From the NCBI GenBank assembly GCA_016699305.1, contig CP064970.1, positions 1,426,001-1,490,000 of the forward strand: a DNA stretch of 64,000 nt, written 5' to 3'. A program made the translations under genes and the position numbers. The notes beneath the pieces were generated by a model, which saw only the letters and a program-made list of their open reading frames with translations, was not told where the DNA came from and made no database searches. Of this stretch, positions 43,118 to 51,520 are shown in pieces. The DNA is from Alphaproteobacteria bacterium. Its GTDB lineage: Bacteria; Pseudomonadota; Alphaproteobacteria; GCA-016699305. The number at the start of each line of letters is the position of its first letter. The stretch's first letter is position 1.

Positions 43118-44530
43118 ATGACCCTAGGAGTTCAATTCGGACAAGGTGCGGACACAACCCAATGGTGGCTCGGATCCATTGACAAGACTGTCTTGCCCAA
43201 TCCTCTTCCTGAATCGCCGGTCGCGGATGCGCTGACCTCGCCTGTGTACATGGGGCCATGGTCCAGCGCAGTGCTCGCTGGTGGCGAGGGATCAATCCTC
43301 GCCAATACAAATGGTAGCGGGGCGCACAGCTTCGATGTAACAGGTCAGTGGCGTACGGTTAAGAACGTCTCGGCCTATTCCAGCTCTGCCGAGACGGTTT
43401 CCTTCGATGGCTTTGTCCATGTCGATGTCCGGGTCGGACAAATCGGTCATCATGACAGCCATGTCTCGATCTATGCTGCCAAACGCGCCAATGTGATCAC
43501 CGGTGCCGGGGACGACACCGTGGATATCTACACGGCGAACAATATCGGAAATGTCAGCGACTACCGCATCACGACGGGCAAAGGCGATGATGTCGTCGTC
43601 ATTCATCCCTTCGATATCGCGGCGGCGCGGGTTTCTGATCCGGCCACTTACGGTGTCACCGGCGGTCCGGCCATGTTGCAGGTGTTCGATGGCAGCCAAA
43701 GCAATGTTTATGCCAATCTGGGCGATGGCAACGACACTTTCGTCGGATTGGCCAGCAAGGATTATGTCCAAGGCGGTCAATGCAACGATTTGTTGATCGG
43801 TAATGGCGGCGATGATCGCCTTGATGGCGGTTCGGATCGTGATTTCCTGTATGGCGGCGCGGGGAATGATTTCCTCAACGGCGGCACCAACAGCACGGGA
43901 TGCTTTCCTCAACTTAGCCTGTTCTCGTTTTTTGCCCGTTCGTGCCATCATGGCAGCGCGTCAGTGCCGTTGGCGTACCTGAGTGCCGAAGCGGCCCAGG
44001 GCGGCGATGGCGATGACACCTTGGTCAGCGTGGGTCGCGGCAGCGGCTATGCCAGTGTCAATGACGGCAGCGATATTCTGACCGGCGGTGCGGGGGCGGA
44101 CAAGTTCTTCTTCTCGGGCAAGTCGGGCAATGACGTGGTTGCCGACTTTGTTGCCGGCGCGGCGAATGCCGATCCATCAGCCAATGCGGGTGACCGCTTG
44201 CTTCTCGGTGGCATCAAATATGACAATATCGCCGAGACGGTTGTCAGCCATGGCAGCTCGCGTTTCACCTTTATGCACGTCAACTACGATGGCGGGCACG
44301 ATGATCTTTTGGTTCTGAGGGATCAACCCTCCTGGTTCGGTTCGATCAAGGAGTCGTTGGTTCTGAAGGACTTCTTCACCAATAATGACGGCGTCATCAA
44401 CACCGCCTATTACGACAACACCAGTCTGACGGCCACGCAGGTCAATGCGCTGGGTAGCGACTCGATCATCAACTTCAAGGCAGATGATCACACGCAGATC
44501 GCAGCGGTCTTAGGTAACCTGTACGCCTAA
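43118..44530 (+). CDS. RTX-type calcium-binding repeat protein, probably type I secreted
   Basis: 470 aa; AAAGGAGCG lies 5-7 bases before the ATG. No Sec signal peptide. Nonapeptide GGxGxDxLx repeats lie around residues 205-266 (NDLLIGNGGDDRLDGGSDRDFLYGGAGNDFLNGG) and again around 315-345 (GGAGADKFFFSG). The C-terminus (about 380-470) resembles an uncleaved type I secretion region, ending IAAVLGNLYA. No catalytic domain is recognised. No ABC exporter is adjacent. A strong terminator follows. Confidence 0.75.
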   Translation: MTLGVQFGQGADTTQWWLGSIDKTVLPNPLPESPVADALTSPVYMGPWSSAVLAGGEGSILANTNGSGAHSFDVTGQWRTVKNVSAYSSSAETVSFDGFVHVDVRVGQIGHHDSHVSIYAAKRANVITGAGDDTVDIYTANNIGNVSDYRITTGKGDDVVVIHPFDIAAARVSDPATYGVTGGPAMLQVFDGSQSNVYANLGDGNDTFVGLASKDYVQGGQCNDLLIGNGGDDRLDGGSDRDFLYGGAGNDFLNGGTNSTGCFPQLSLFSFFARSCHHGSASVPLAYLSAEAAQGGDGDDTLVSVGRGSGYASVNDGSDILTGGAGADKFFFSGKSGNDVVADFVAGAANADPSANAGDRLLLGGIKYDNIAETVVSHGSSRFTFMHVNYDGGHDDLLVLRDQPSWFGSIKESLVLKDFFTNNDGVINTAYYDNTSLTATQVNALGSDSIINFKADDHTQIAAVLGNLYA

Positions 44531-44561
44531 GACGATGGCGCGTTCGTCGAACGCATTCTTG

Positions 44562-44598
44562 ATCCCCCGTTCAGGGAAACCTGGACGGGGGATTTTTT
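44562..44598 (+). terminator. Rho-independent terminator after the RTX gene
   Basis: 14-bp stem ATCCCCCGTTCAGG / CCTGGACGGGGGAT with one G-U pair and a GAAA tetraloop, then TTTTT. It lies 32 bases past the RTX stop. Confidence 0.93.
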
Positions 44599-44661
44599 CA
44601 TTTTTAGATCGCATTTTCTCGGTACGTTGTTACGCTGAGCGAATACGGCTAGGGACGATCA

Positions 44662-45456
44662 ATGGTCATGAAGGTCACGATTCTGGGCTGCGGAGCGACA
44701 AGCGGCGTGCCGACCATCGGCGGGCATTGGGGTGCGTGTGACCCCGCCAACCCGCGCAATAGACGTTTGCGATCATCGATTCTCATGGAGGAAGGCGAAA
44801 CACGCCTTCTGGTGGACACGTCGCCCGATTTGAGAGCGCAGTTATTGGCGGCGGAGGTGGGCGAGATATCCGCTGTCGTTTATACCCACGCCCATGCCGA
44901 CCACGCGCATGGCATCAATGATCTGCGGACGCTGGCCCTGAATATGAAGCGCTCGATGCCGATTTGGGCAGATGCCATGACGATAGAGGATTTGCGCTTA
45001 CGATTTGGCTATCTTTTTACGGCGATTTATAAGCTCGATGGGTCTCGCGCTCCGATTGTAGAGCCGCATGAGATTCGGCCGCCCCATGCGTTCGAGATCG
45101 ACGGCATCCGCCTGATCCCTTATGTGCAAGACCATGGCCCAGGCCAGACCAGTTTGGGCTTTCGTGTCGGAGACTTTGCCTATTCGACGGATGTGGCCCG
45201 TATGGACGACGCATCTTTTGCGGCGTTGGCGGGGCTTGATACCTGGGTTGTCGATTGCATCGGCGAGAGGGCCGAGGTCATCAACCATTCTTGGCTTGAA
45301 CAAACCCTGGGCTGGATCGATCGCCTGCGCCCGCGCCGCGCTTATCTGACCCATATGCATATTCATATGGATTATGCCGATCTCATGCGCCGCCTGCCTG
45401 CCGGCGTCGAGCCCGCCTATGACGGATTGGTGATCGAGATGGACGACGCAAGATAG
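44662..45456 (+). CDS. MBL-fold metallohydrolase, PhnP-like
   Basis: 264 aa. Metallo-beta-lactamase fold with THAHADHAHG as the HxHxDH metal site, VQDHG and the C-terminal THMHIHMD. The N-terminus VTILGCGATSGVPTIGGHWGACDP is characteristic of the PhnP/YcbZ-like family (cyclic phosphodiesterase in phosphonate use in E. coli). No phn genes are near, so a phosphodiesterase of unknown substrate is likelier. In alphaproteobacteria it often follows a TatD DNase gene, which is absent here. Confidence 0.87.
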   Translation: MVMKVTILGCGATSGVPTIGGHWGACDPANPRNRRLRSSILMEEGETRLLVDTSPDLRAQLLAAEVGEISAVVYTHAHADHAHGINDLRTLALNMKRSMPIWADAMTIEDLRLRFGYLFTAIYKLDGSRAPIVEPHEIRPPHAFEIDGIRLIPYVQDHGPGQTSLGFRVGDFAYSTDVARMDDASFAALAGLDTWVVDCIGERAEVINHSWLEQTLGWIDRLRPRRAYLTHMHIHMDYADLMRRLPAGVEPAYDGLVIEMDDAR

Positions 45457-45475
45457 ATCGGCTTCTTTTGGGCCT

Positions 45476-46378
45476 CTAACTCAAGAGAACCTTTCCCAGA
45501 TAGTACCACTCCTGCCCAATATGGGCGGCGGCTTTTGGCAGCAGGATCAATCCATCCTTTTGCGCTATCAATTCTTCTCCATCCTCGTATTGCGCGATCA
45601 CTGTGCCGGCCGAGACAGATTCGAAATTCTTCCATGGACGCGAGAAAGAACCCTCTTTCGTTTTTCGTATCATCTGGCAAGCGCGGATAAGACGATTGGT
45701 CGGCGCTATAGGCAGGTCTAAGGAAACGGGGAATAATGTTGTTTGCTCGCAAAGCGCCAAACCGGCTAAGGCGCGACGAATGCACCCATCGGCGATGATG
45801 GGACTTTGTAAGCTTTGATGCTGTCCGCATTCGACGACGACGCCGATCTTGCCATGCGCATGGACGCAAGCCACCGAGTCGCCCTGATATTCTTGCGCCG
45901 AAAGCGGTCCATAGATATCAGGCCAGCCCGTGACGATCGTGGGGATGCCGATCATCTGCGCGAATTCGTGATCCGCCGCGCTGTCGTAATCCTGAAACAC
46001 AAAGGGTCCGCATTCTTCAACGCCGTAAGAATGAAGATCCAACAGATAGTCGCATGACTGGACATAGGGCACCAAATTATTGGCCAGACGGTGCTCATAG
46101 CATGTGGGGTTGTCATGGTGCTGGAACACGCGATTCAAATTCATATCGACTTGACGCTGCATCAAGATTCGCGCTTGCGGGTTGCACACGGGAATAACTG
46201 TCAGCGCGCCACGGACTAGGCGAATTTCCCCACGATTAAGGCATGCGCATATGTCCAAGGCGGCGACGCTGCCGCAGGTTTCGTCGCCATGCACCCCGCC
46301 AAGAACCAGCAAATGCGGACCATCTTGTAAGGCGCGATAGACATGCGCCTTGATGACATCGGATAAATGATGGGTCAT
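45476..46378 (-). CDS. succinylglutamate desuccinylase/aspartoacylase family protein
   Basis: 300 aa from ATG 46378, chosen because AAAGGAGG lies 6-7 bases upstream; the longer frame is unlikely. Zinc carboxypeptidase-like fold with HGDE in LGGVHGDETCG (metal ligands), MNLNRVF (substrate-binding Arg region), DLHSYG (third ligand) and VECGQH (catalytic Glu). Removes an acyl group from an N-acyl amino acid or similar. It lies 11 bases downstream of a GNAT gene, so the two form an acylation/deacylation pair. Substrate unknown. Confidence 0.85.
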   Translation of the reverse strand: MTHHLSDVIKAHVYRALQDGPHLLVLGGVHGDETCGSVAALDICACLNRGEIRLVRGALTVIPVCNPQARILMQRQVDMNLNRVFQHHDNPTCYEHRLANNLVPYVQSCDYLLDLHSYGVEECGPFVFQDYDSAADHEFAQMIGIPTIVTGWPDIYGPLSAQEYQGDSVACVHAHGKIGVVVECGQHQSLQSPIIADGCIRRALAGLALCEQTTLFPVSLDLPIAPTNRLIRACQMIRKTKEGSFSRPWKNFESVSAGTVIAQYEDGEELIAQKDGLILLPKAAAHIGQEWYYLGKVLLS

Positions 46379-46389
46379 TTCTGCCTCCT

Positions 46390-47124
46390 TTAGGCGAGTG
46401 CTGCGTGGGTTTGAATCTTTTTCCAGGCATGGACAGGTCGCAGAACAAGGCCCTCCTCTGCCGAGCCATTTTTGCAAAGCGAGGTCGCGACATAACCAGA
46501 GTCAAGATAGCTCGATAGGGCCGGGAAGGTGCTGGCCGATAAGGGCAAAGGCAAGCATATTTCATCCTTGGCTTTGCCAAAAAGTGGCCTGTGCGTGAGT
46601 GAACGACGCGCGTTCAGCAACAACGCCCCATCCGATGGGTCAGTCGCCGTAGAGACCACCTGGAATCCAGCTTTCAGAAGATTTCTTAGACTGAAAGAAT
46701 TGCTCAATTCGATCTCGGCGACAATCTCATGCCGTTCGAGTTTTGCAGCCTGACGGCACCGCTCATGCAAAAGCAAAGATTGCAGCCCCCATCCACGGAA
46801 ATCTGGATGCACCAAGGCTCCAGATATGACGGCCAGGCGATTTTCGGGAACAGGCAAAGCCATATCCGTCATGCTTGTGGGATTGCCTGGATTTTTAGGA
46901 AGCTCCAATACCGCCTGGGCGACATGACGGGTTTGACCTGTGACCATCACGCCGAACATAAGGCCGTTATCCCCGCATAGATACTGACGGAAGCAGTCCT
47001 CTGTTTTAGGTATGATGTAGTTGGCATGTTGCTGCTGCTGCAATTCTTCATGGATTTGATCTTGCAGTTGCATCACATGATCAAGTTTCTCTTCGCCCAA
47101 TTGGACGATGGTGAAGTCAGACAT
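46390..47124 (-). CDS. GNAT-family N-acetyltransferase, linked to the deacylase
   Basis: 244 aa from ATG 47124, with GGAG about 11 bases upstream; a TTG at 47139 would overlap that site. The acetyl-CoA-binding motif region is HPDFRGWGLQSLLLHERCRQAA (an R/Q-x-x-G-x-G/A variant), followed by AEIELSNSFSLRNLLKAGFQVV. Larger than most GNATs, with a C-terminal extension of about 70 residues. Co-transcribed with the AstE/aspartoacylase-like gene just downstream. Confidence 0.78.
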   Translation of the reverse strand: MSDFTIVQLGEEKLDHVMQLQDQIHEELQQQQHANYIIPKTEDCFRQYLCGDNGLMFGVMVTGQTRHVAQAVLELPKNPGNPTSMTDMALPVPENRLAVISGALVHPDFRGWGLQSLLLHERCRQAAKLERHEIVAEIELSNSFSLRNLLKAGFQVVSTATDPSDGALLLNARRSLTHRPLFGKAKDEICLPLPLSASTFPALSSYLDSGYVATSLCKNGSAEEGLVLRPVHAWKKIQTHAALA

Positions 47125-47255
47125 ATAGGAAATCTCCAAAAAACGATGAATGTAGAATCCATGAGATGGCCGACAAAAGCCGGATATCCCATAGGGTCGA
47201 TCGTCTTTGAAGGAAGGAAGCGAATGGACCTAAGATAGGCCGATCATTTGCGCAC

Positions 47256-47292
47256 TAAAAACTAAGACGACGACCCGCCGATACGTCGTCGT
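47256..47292 (-). terminator. putative terminator after the second GNAT gene
   Basis: ACGACGAC (47267-47274) pairs with GTCGTCGT (47285-47292). On the minus strand the stem is followed by TTAGTTTTT. It lies 113 bases past the stop of the 150-aa GNAT gene and just upstream of the next minus-strand unit. Confidence 0.55.
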
Positions 47293-47404
47293 GCCCCAAA
47301 AAAATCAGCACAGGTTGGAATAGAAAAGCACATTGTCCGTGACCTTATGGCTACTGGATCGATTGTATAGCGAACGTATTTTTCGCATCAAGAAAAAAAT
47401 GGGG

Positions 47405-47857
47405 CTAGGGCGTCAGAATCTTTCGCATCTGCACAACAGGCCAGCGTCCGTCCGATGGCACGTTGGGGTTCCATATGAAGGCCTCCCAGCCGGTTTTCTT
47501 GTAAAAACCCACGGCATCGGCGGCGGCGTTGACGTACAAGCTGCGAATGCCGATACGCCGCGCTTCGTCTTCCACCAACTGACCCATCATGCGCCCATGG
47601 CCTTGGCGTTGATGGGAATGGGTGATCGCCACGCGCCGTATCGCGCCTGCGCCATCTTCCAATTCATCCAGACGCGCCACGCCGATGGGCTTGTCCTGCC
47701 ATTTTAACAGCAAGGGATGGTGATGGGGCCGGTATTCATCCGGGTGCCGCGCATCATATTCAAGCGCGCCGCGCCCTATCCATAACTCCGTGCGCCGTAT
47801 GTCGTGATAGGACTCCCAGTCCTGCGGGGTTGTCACATGGATCAACTGATAGGTCAT
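47405..47857 (-). CDS. small GNAT-family N-acetyltransferase
   Basis: 150 aa, standard length. The acetyl-CoA loop is RRVAITHSHQRQGHGRMMGQLVEDEA (Q-R-Q-G-H-G), then LYVNAAADAVGFYKKTGWEAF, the usual beta6-beta7 region. The His-rich loop DEYRPHHHPLLLKW is notable. It follows the peptidase E gene by 14 bases on the same strand. Substrate unknown. Confidence 0.88.
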   Translation of the reverse strand: MTYQLIHVTTPQDWESYHDIRRTELWIGRGALEYDARHPDEYRPHHHPLLLKWQDKPIGVARLDELEDGAGAIRRVAITHSHQRQGHGRMMGQLVEDEARRIGIRSLYVNAAADAVGFYKKTGWEAFIWNPNVPSDGRWPVVQMRKILTP

Positions 47858-47871
47858 AGATGGGACGTGTC

Positions 47872-48483
47872 CTATAAAATCTGGCTTTCATGTTCGACGA
47901 TATGCAGCGCTTGATCGTCGCGCAAGGCGAAAGCGGGACGGTTTTGTTGATGCAGGCTCTGTTCGATCATCTGCGCCGTATCCCCATGTTTGGCGTTCCC
48001 TTTGTGCGGAATAAAGGCCCTATCAATTAACCCCAGGCCCTGATGGTCCGTAAGCTGTGCCTTTGCGGGATCGTCCATAGGACTGATAAAGCCGATATCG
48101 GGGCTGGCGACCACGCTGCCCGCGCTGGAGCCGATATATAAGCCGCCCGCATCCAGCATGTCGGTCACGGCTTGTTTGAAGCCGCACTCCTTCATGTGTT
48201 GGAGCAGGACAAATGAATTGCCGCCGCCCACATAGACGATATCGCATGGCGCTAGGGCGACACGCAGCTCGCTTGGGGAATAACGGGAAAGCTCGACCAC
48301 ATCGACGCCAAGTGCCAAGCTCTGGAACATCGGCCTAAGCGTTGAGTCGATATATGACGCATAATCCTTGTGCAGCGAAGCCGTGGGCACAAAGGCCACG
48401 CGCCGGCGACCTTGCAGCAGGGCCTGCACGCTAGGCTTATGAAAGACGGCATCAAAATCCGAGGCTAAAAGCAGGGAAATCAT
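47872..48483 (-). CDS. peptidase E-like S51 serine peptidase
   Basis: 203 aa. PepE family hydrolyses Asp-X dipeptides. The nucleophile Ser lies in YIGSSAGSVVASPDI; FVPTASLHKDYASYI and VYVGGGNSFVLLQHM are family blocks, and the catalytic His is probably in the LIDRAFIPHKGN region. Starts MISLLLASDF. Co-oriented with the small GNAT gene (14 bases apart) and lies just after hpnE with a 42-base gap. Confidence 0.85.
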   Translation of the reverse strand: MISLLLASDFDAVFHKPSVQALLQGRRRVAFVPTASLHKDYASYIDSTLRPMFQSLALGVDVVELSRYSPSELRVALAPCDIVYVGGGNSFVLLQHMKECGFKQAVTDMLDAGGLYIGSSAGSVVASPDIGFISPMDDPAKAQLTDHQGLGLIDRAFIPHKGNAKHGDTAQMIEQSLHQQNRPAFALRDDQALHIVEHESQIL

Positions 48484-48525
48484 GGATTGGTTCTCTATGC
48501 TCCACCCTAATAAGTGACGCTCCCT

Positions 48526-49824
48526 TCAGAGCATCTTGGCCGCCTTCACCCCCGAACGCAGCGCGCCTTCGATGGTGGCGGGAAGGCCGGTATCGGTCCA
48601 GTCGCCGGCCAGCACCATATTGCGCCAGGCCGTGCGCGGCGGCGGACGCTTGGCCAATTGCTCGGGGGTGGCGGCAAAGGTCGCGCGTTTTTCCTTTAAG
48701 ATGCGATAGGCGGGCAAGGCTAGGTCGGCAGGCAGCATCAGGCTGCGGACGATCTCGTCCCACAAGGTCGCGGCCAGGGTGGCGGCGGGTTGGTCCATAT
48801 GATTTTGCGCGGCGCTGACGGTGACGGATATCACGCAGCTTTGCTCATCAGCCGTGCCGTCGGGGCGCAAGCAGGGTTTGACGGCGATCCATTCGCTTAT
48901 TCCGCCCAAAACGCCGATCATGCCGCCGGATGCGGTCAGCGGCAGACGCGCATAGGGCCAATCCGCTTTGAAATGGGCGTTCAGGATAGGACGAAAGGCG
49001 TCGGGTAGGCGTAGACTGGGCAGCAATTCGGCCGCGCCCATGGCTGGCAGGGCCAGGATCAGATTGTCGCGCGGTCCCAACTCGATCGCCTCGCCCGAGG
49101 CAAACTCGATCCCCTCCACGCGTGTTGCGCCCAGACGCAACGCTTTGGCGCGGCGACCATAATGCACTGGCGTGGAACGCGCGGCCAAATACGCCAAGGC
49201 CGGGTCGATCAAGCAGGGCGAGAGTCCCTCACGCGCCAACATGGGACGGCAGAACCGCCCGCCGCGCAACACGGTCTCCATCAGCACGCGGCGCAGCAAG
49301 ATGGCGGCCGCGTTTTCGGGTTCTGTGTTCAAGATGGCCACGGTCAAAGGCTGCCATAACGGCCTATAAAGCGGCGATCCGCCCAATACCTCGGCAATCA
49401 AGGCCGTGCGCGGTGCGCGCAGCAATCGGGCCATATCGGTCAGGTAATCCGCCGCATGCGTGCCGGGTATGCGTGCGTGGCGAATGAACAGCCACAACGG
49501 AAACGGCCCGTCATTCACGCGCAACCGCCACCTTGCGCCATCGGCAAGGTCCATGAAATCGAAGGCGGCCTGGGCGGCGATCTTGACATGCGCCTGTCCG
49601 CCGGTGCGGCGCATGAACGCCATCGCGGCGCGATTGCCCGAAAGCATCAGATGCGTGCCATTATCCAGGCGACAGCCCAGTTCGGCATCGTCATACGAGC
49701 GACAACGTCCGCCCGCTTGGGTGCCGCCTTCATGCACCACCACGGCGCAGCCCCGTGCCGATAACGTCACCGCCGCTGCCAGTCCGGACAGTCCCGCGCC
49801 AAGGATATGCGTGGTGCCTGTCAT
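48526..49824 (-). CDS. hpnE: hopanoid FAD-dependent desaturase HpnE (squalene synthesis)
   Basis: 432 aa. Converts hydroxysqualene to squalene in the HpnCDE route. FAD-binding motif HILGAGLSGLAAAVTLSARG and the GGRCRSYDD block; C-terminal MVLAGDWTDTGLPATIEGALRSGVKAA. Last gene of the hpn cluster in this window; its start overlaps the hpnD stop by 4 bases. Squalene-hopene cyclase (shc/hpnF) is not in the window. Confidence 0.92.
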   Translation of the reverse strand: MTGTTHILGAGLSGLAAAVTLSARGCAVVVHEGGTQAGGRCRSYDDAELGCRLDNGTHLMLSGNRAAMAFMRRTGGQAHVKIAAQAAFDFMDLADGARWRLRVNDGPFPLWLFIRHARIPGTHAADYLTDMARLLRAPRTALIAEVLGGSPLYRPLWQPLTVAILNTEPENAAAILLRRVLMETVLRGGRFCRPMLAREGLSPCLIDPALAYLAARSTPVHYGRRAKALRLGATRVEGIEFASGEAIELGPRDNLILALPAMGAAELLPSLRLPDAFRPILNAHFKADWPYARLPLTASGGMIGVLGGISEWIAVKPCLRPDGTADEQSCVISVTVSAAQNHMDQPAATLAATLWDEIVRSLMLPADLALPAYRILKEKRATFAATPEQLAKRPPPRTAWRNMVLAGDWTDTGLPATIEGALRSGVKAAKML

Positions 49825-50693
49825 GAGAGCAACGCCCGCACCAACAAAAGCAGTTTGTCCCAGCGCGAGAGCCCCACACGGACGCGCGGCGCGTTCCAGC
49901 CACGTTTATGCATATGCTTTAAGATGAGCCGGTAATACGCGCCCATCAAACGGGCCGAGCGCATGCTGCGCGGCGCGCAATCGCGCATGGCGGCATCGGC
50001 GGCGAGGAAATGATCTCGGGCTTCTTGCGCCAGATCACGGCATGCGGCATCCAATCCCGGATGCGCCAATGCCTGTTCAGGCGTTGCGCATGTCACTTGG
50101 TGGGCATCCAGCAGGTCGCGGGGCATATATAACCGCCCTCGCGCGGCGTCCTCGTCCAGATCGCGCAGGATGTTGGTTTTTTGTAAGGCGCGGCCCAGAT
50201 GATGCGCGACTTGAAGCGGAGCCTGGCCGTTTCCCGCGCCAAAAATCACGCCGCTGGCTCTTCCCACGGCGCTGGCCACACGGTCGCAATAAAGTTCCAA
50301 GGTTTCGCGGTCAGGGGCCAGGATGGGACCGGCGGCATCCATGGCCATGCCGTCCACGATGGCTATCAAGTCTTGCACGGCGACGCCGAAATCGACGACC
50401 ACGCCGCGCAAGGCGGTCAGGATGATCGGCTCGCCAGGCTCCGCCGGAAGATTCTGAGCCAAGCCGCGCAGATGGCCGCGCCAGGCCTCCAGGGCTTGCA
50501 TGGGGTCGTTCGTGGGAATGTCGCCATCGGCGATGTCGTCCACTTCGCGGCAAAAGGCGTAGAGCGCGAACATGGCCGCGCGTTGCCGTGGAGGAAGAAG
50601 CTTCATGCCCGCCGTAAAGGAGCTGTTCGCGGCGGCCACCTTGCTCTGCATGATCGCGTCAATCTGTTTTTGATCGGGCGTCATGGCAAACAA
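49821..50693 (-). CDS. hpnD: presqualene diphosphate synthase HpnD
   Basis: 290 aa. Condenses two farnesyl diphosphates to presqualene diphosphate. The two Asp-rich motifs of squalene/phytoene synthases are present: FCREVDDIADGD and LRDLDEDAARGRLYMP. The start lies inside the end of hpnC (13-base overlap) and the stop overlaps the hpnE start. Confidence 0.93.
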   Translation of the reverse strand: MFAMTPDQKQIDAIMQSKVAAANSSFTAGMKLLPPRQRAAMFALYAFCREVDDIADGDIPTNDPMQALEAWRGHLRGLAQNLPAEPGEPIILTALRGVVVDFGVAVQDLIAIVDGMAMDAAGPILAPDRETLELYCDRVASAVGRASGVIFGAGNGQAPLQVAHHLGRALQKTNILRDLDEDAARGRLYMPRDLLDAHQVTCATPEQALAHPGLDAACRDLAQEARDHFLAADAAMRDCAPRSMRSARLMGAYYRLILKHMHKRGWNAPRVRVGLSRWDKLLLLVRALLS

Positions 50694-51520
50694 ACCCTTG
50701 CGAAGCCGCGTATGATGGCGGCTATTTTCCGGGCCTTGTTCGGCTTGCCGGTTCCGGCCAAGGGGTCGCCCCGTCGCAACTGCGTCACCATCGCTTCGGC
50801 TAATGATACAATGACGGACGTATTGATCTTCATGCGGCGATCATCGACTGCCGGGGGCAGCGCGCATGCGGCGGCCATCAAGGGATCCATCTTGTCCAGC
50901 AACAGATTCAGCGCCCGACGCAGTGGCGGCGTGCATGACGTGCCTTTAAGCATCGAGATATCCGCGCCTGTGTCGGCCAATATGTCCAAAGGCAGATAGA
51001 CACGGTCCATCTGTTGATAGTCCTTACCGCAATCTTGCACATGATTGATGATCTGAAGGGCCGCGCATAAGGCGTCCGACGGCGGCCAGGAGCTTGCTGC
51101 GGGGATGCCGTGCAGCTCCAACATATAGCGGCCTACAGGCGCGGCGGAATAGCGGCAGTAATCCATTAATTCCGCCCAATCGGCATAACGACTCTTCGTG
51201 GCGTCGCGGCGAAAGGCGATCAGCAATTCATGCGCATGGGCCGGATTGACGCCTGTTTGATCTAAGGACGCGCGTAGCGCCGCCGCCGAGGGCGATAGGG
51301 CGTCATCGGCCTTTCCATCCAGCACAGCGTCCATGATATTCAGGCGATCAATTTTGTCCTGCGCGATCAGATGGGGATTATCGGCGATGTCGTCGGCATT
51401 GCGTGCGAAATGGTAATAGGCACCGACCGGTCCGCGCAGGTCGCGCCGAATCAGATGGGCGACGGGAAAATTCTCGTCGCCGTTGCCTTTGCCGCTGGGT
51501 GTTTCGATCGCCTCGATCAT
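50681..51520 (-). CDS. hpnC: hydroxysqualene synthase HpnC
   Basis: 279 aa. Turns presqualene diphosphate into hydroxysqualene. Motifs YYHFARNADDIADN and QDCGKDYQQMDRVYLP; the N-terminus GDENFPVAHLIRRDLRGPVGAYY is typical of HpnC. The start overlaps the hpnB stop by 4 bases. Third gene of the cluster. Confidence 0.93.
   Translation of the reverse strand: MIEAIETPSGKGNGDENFPVAHLIRRDLRGPVGAYYHFARNADDIADNPHLIAQDKIDRLNIMDAVLDGKADDALSPSAAALRASLDQTGVNPAHAHELLIAFRRDATKSRYADWAELMDYCRYSAAPVGRYMLELHGIPAASSWPPSDALCAALQIINHVQDCGKDYQQMDRVYLPLDILADTGADISMLKGTSCTPPLRRALNLLLDKMDPLMAAACALPPAVDDRRMKINTSVIVSLAEAMVTQLRRGDPLAGTGKPNKARKIAAIIRGFARVCLP

Noticed and set aside
43118..44530. RTX protein as a toxin or protease
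   Set aside because: Only calcium-binding repeats and a C-terminal secretion-like part are visible; no catalytic motif supports a toxin or protease call.
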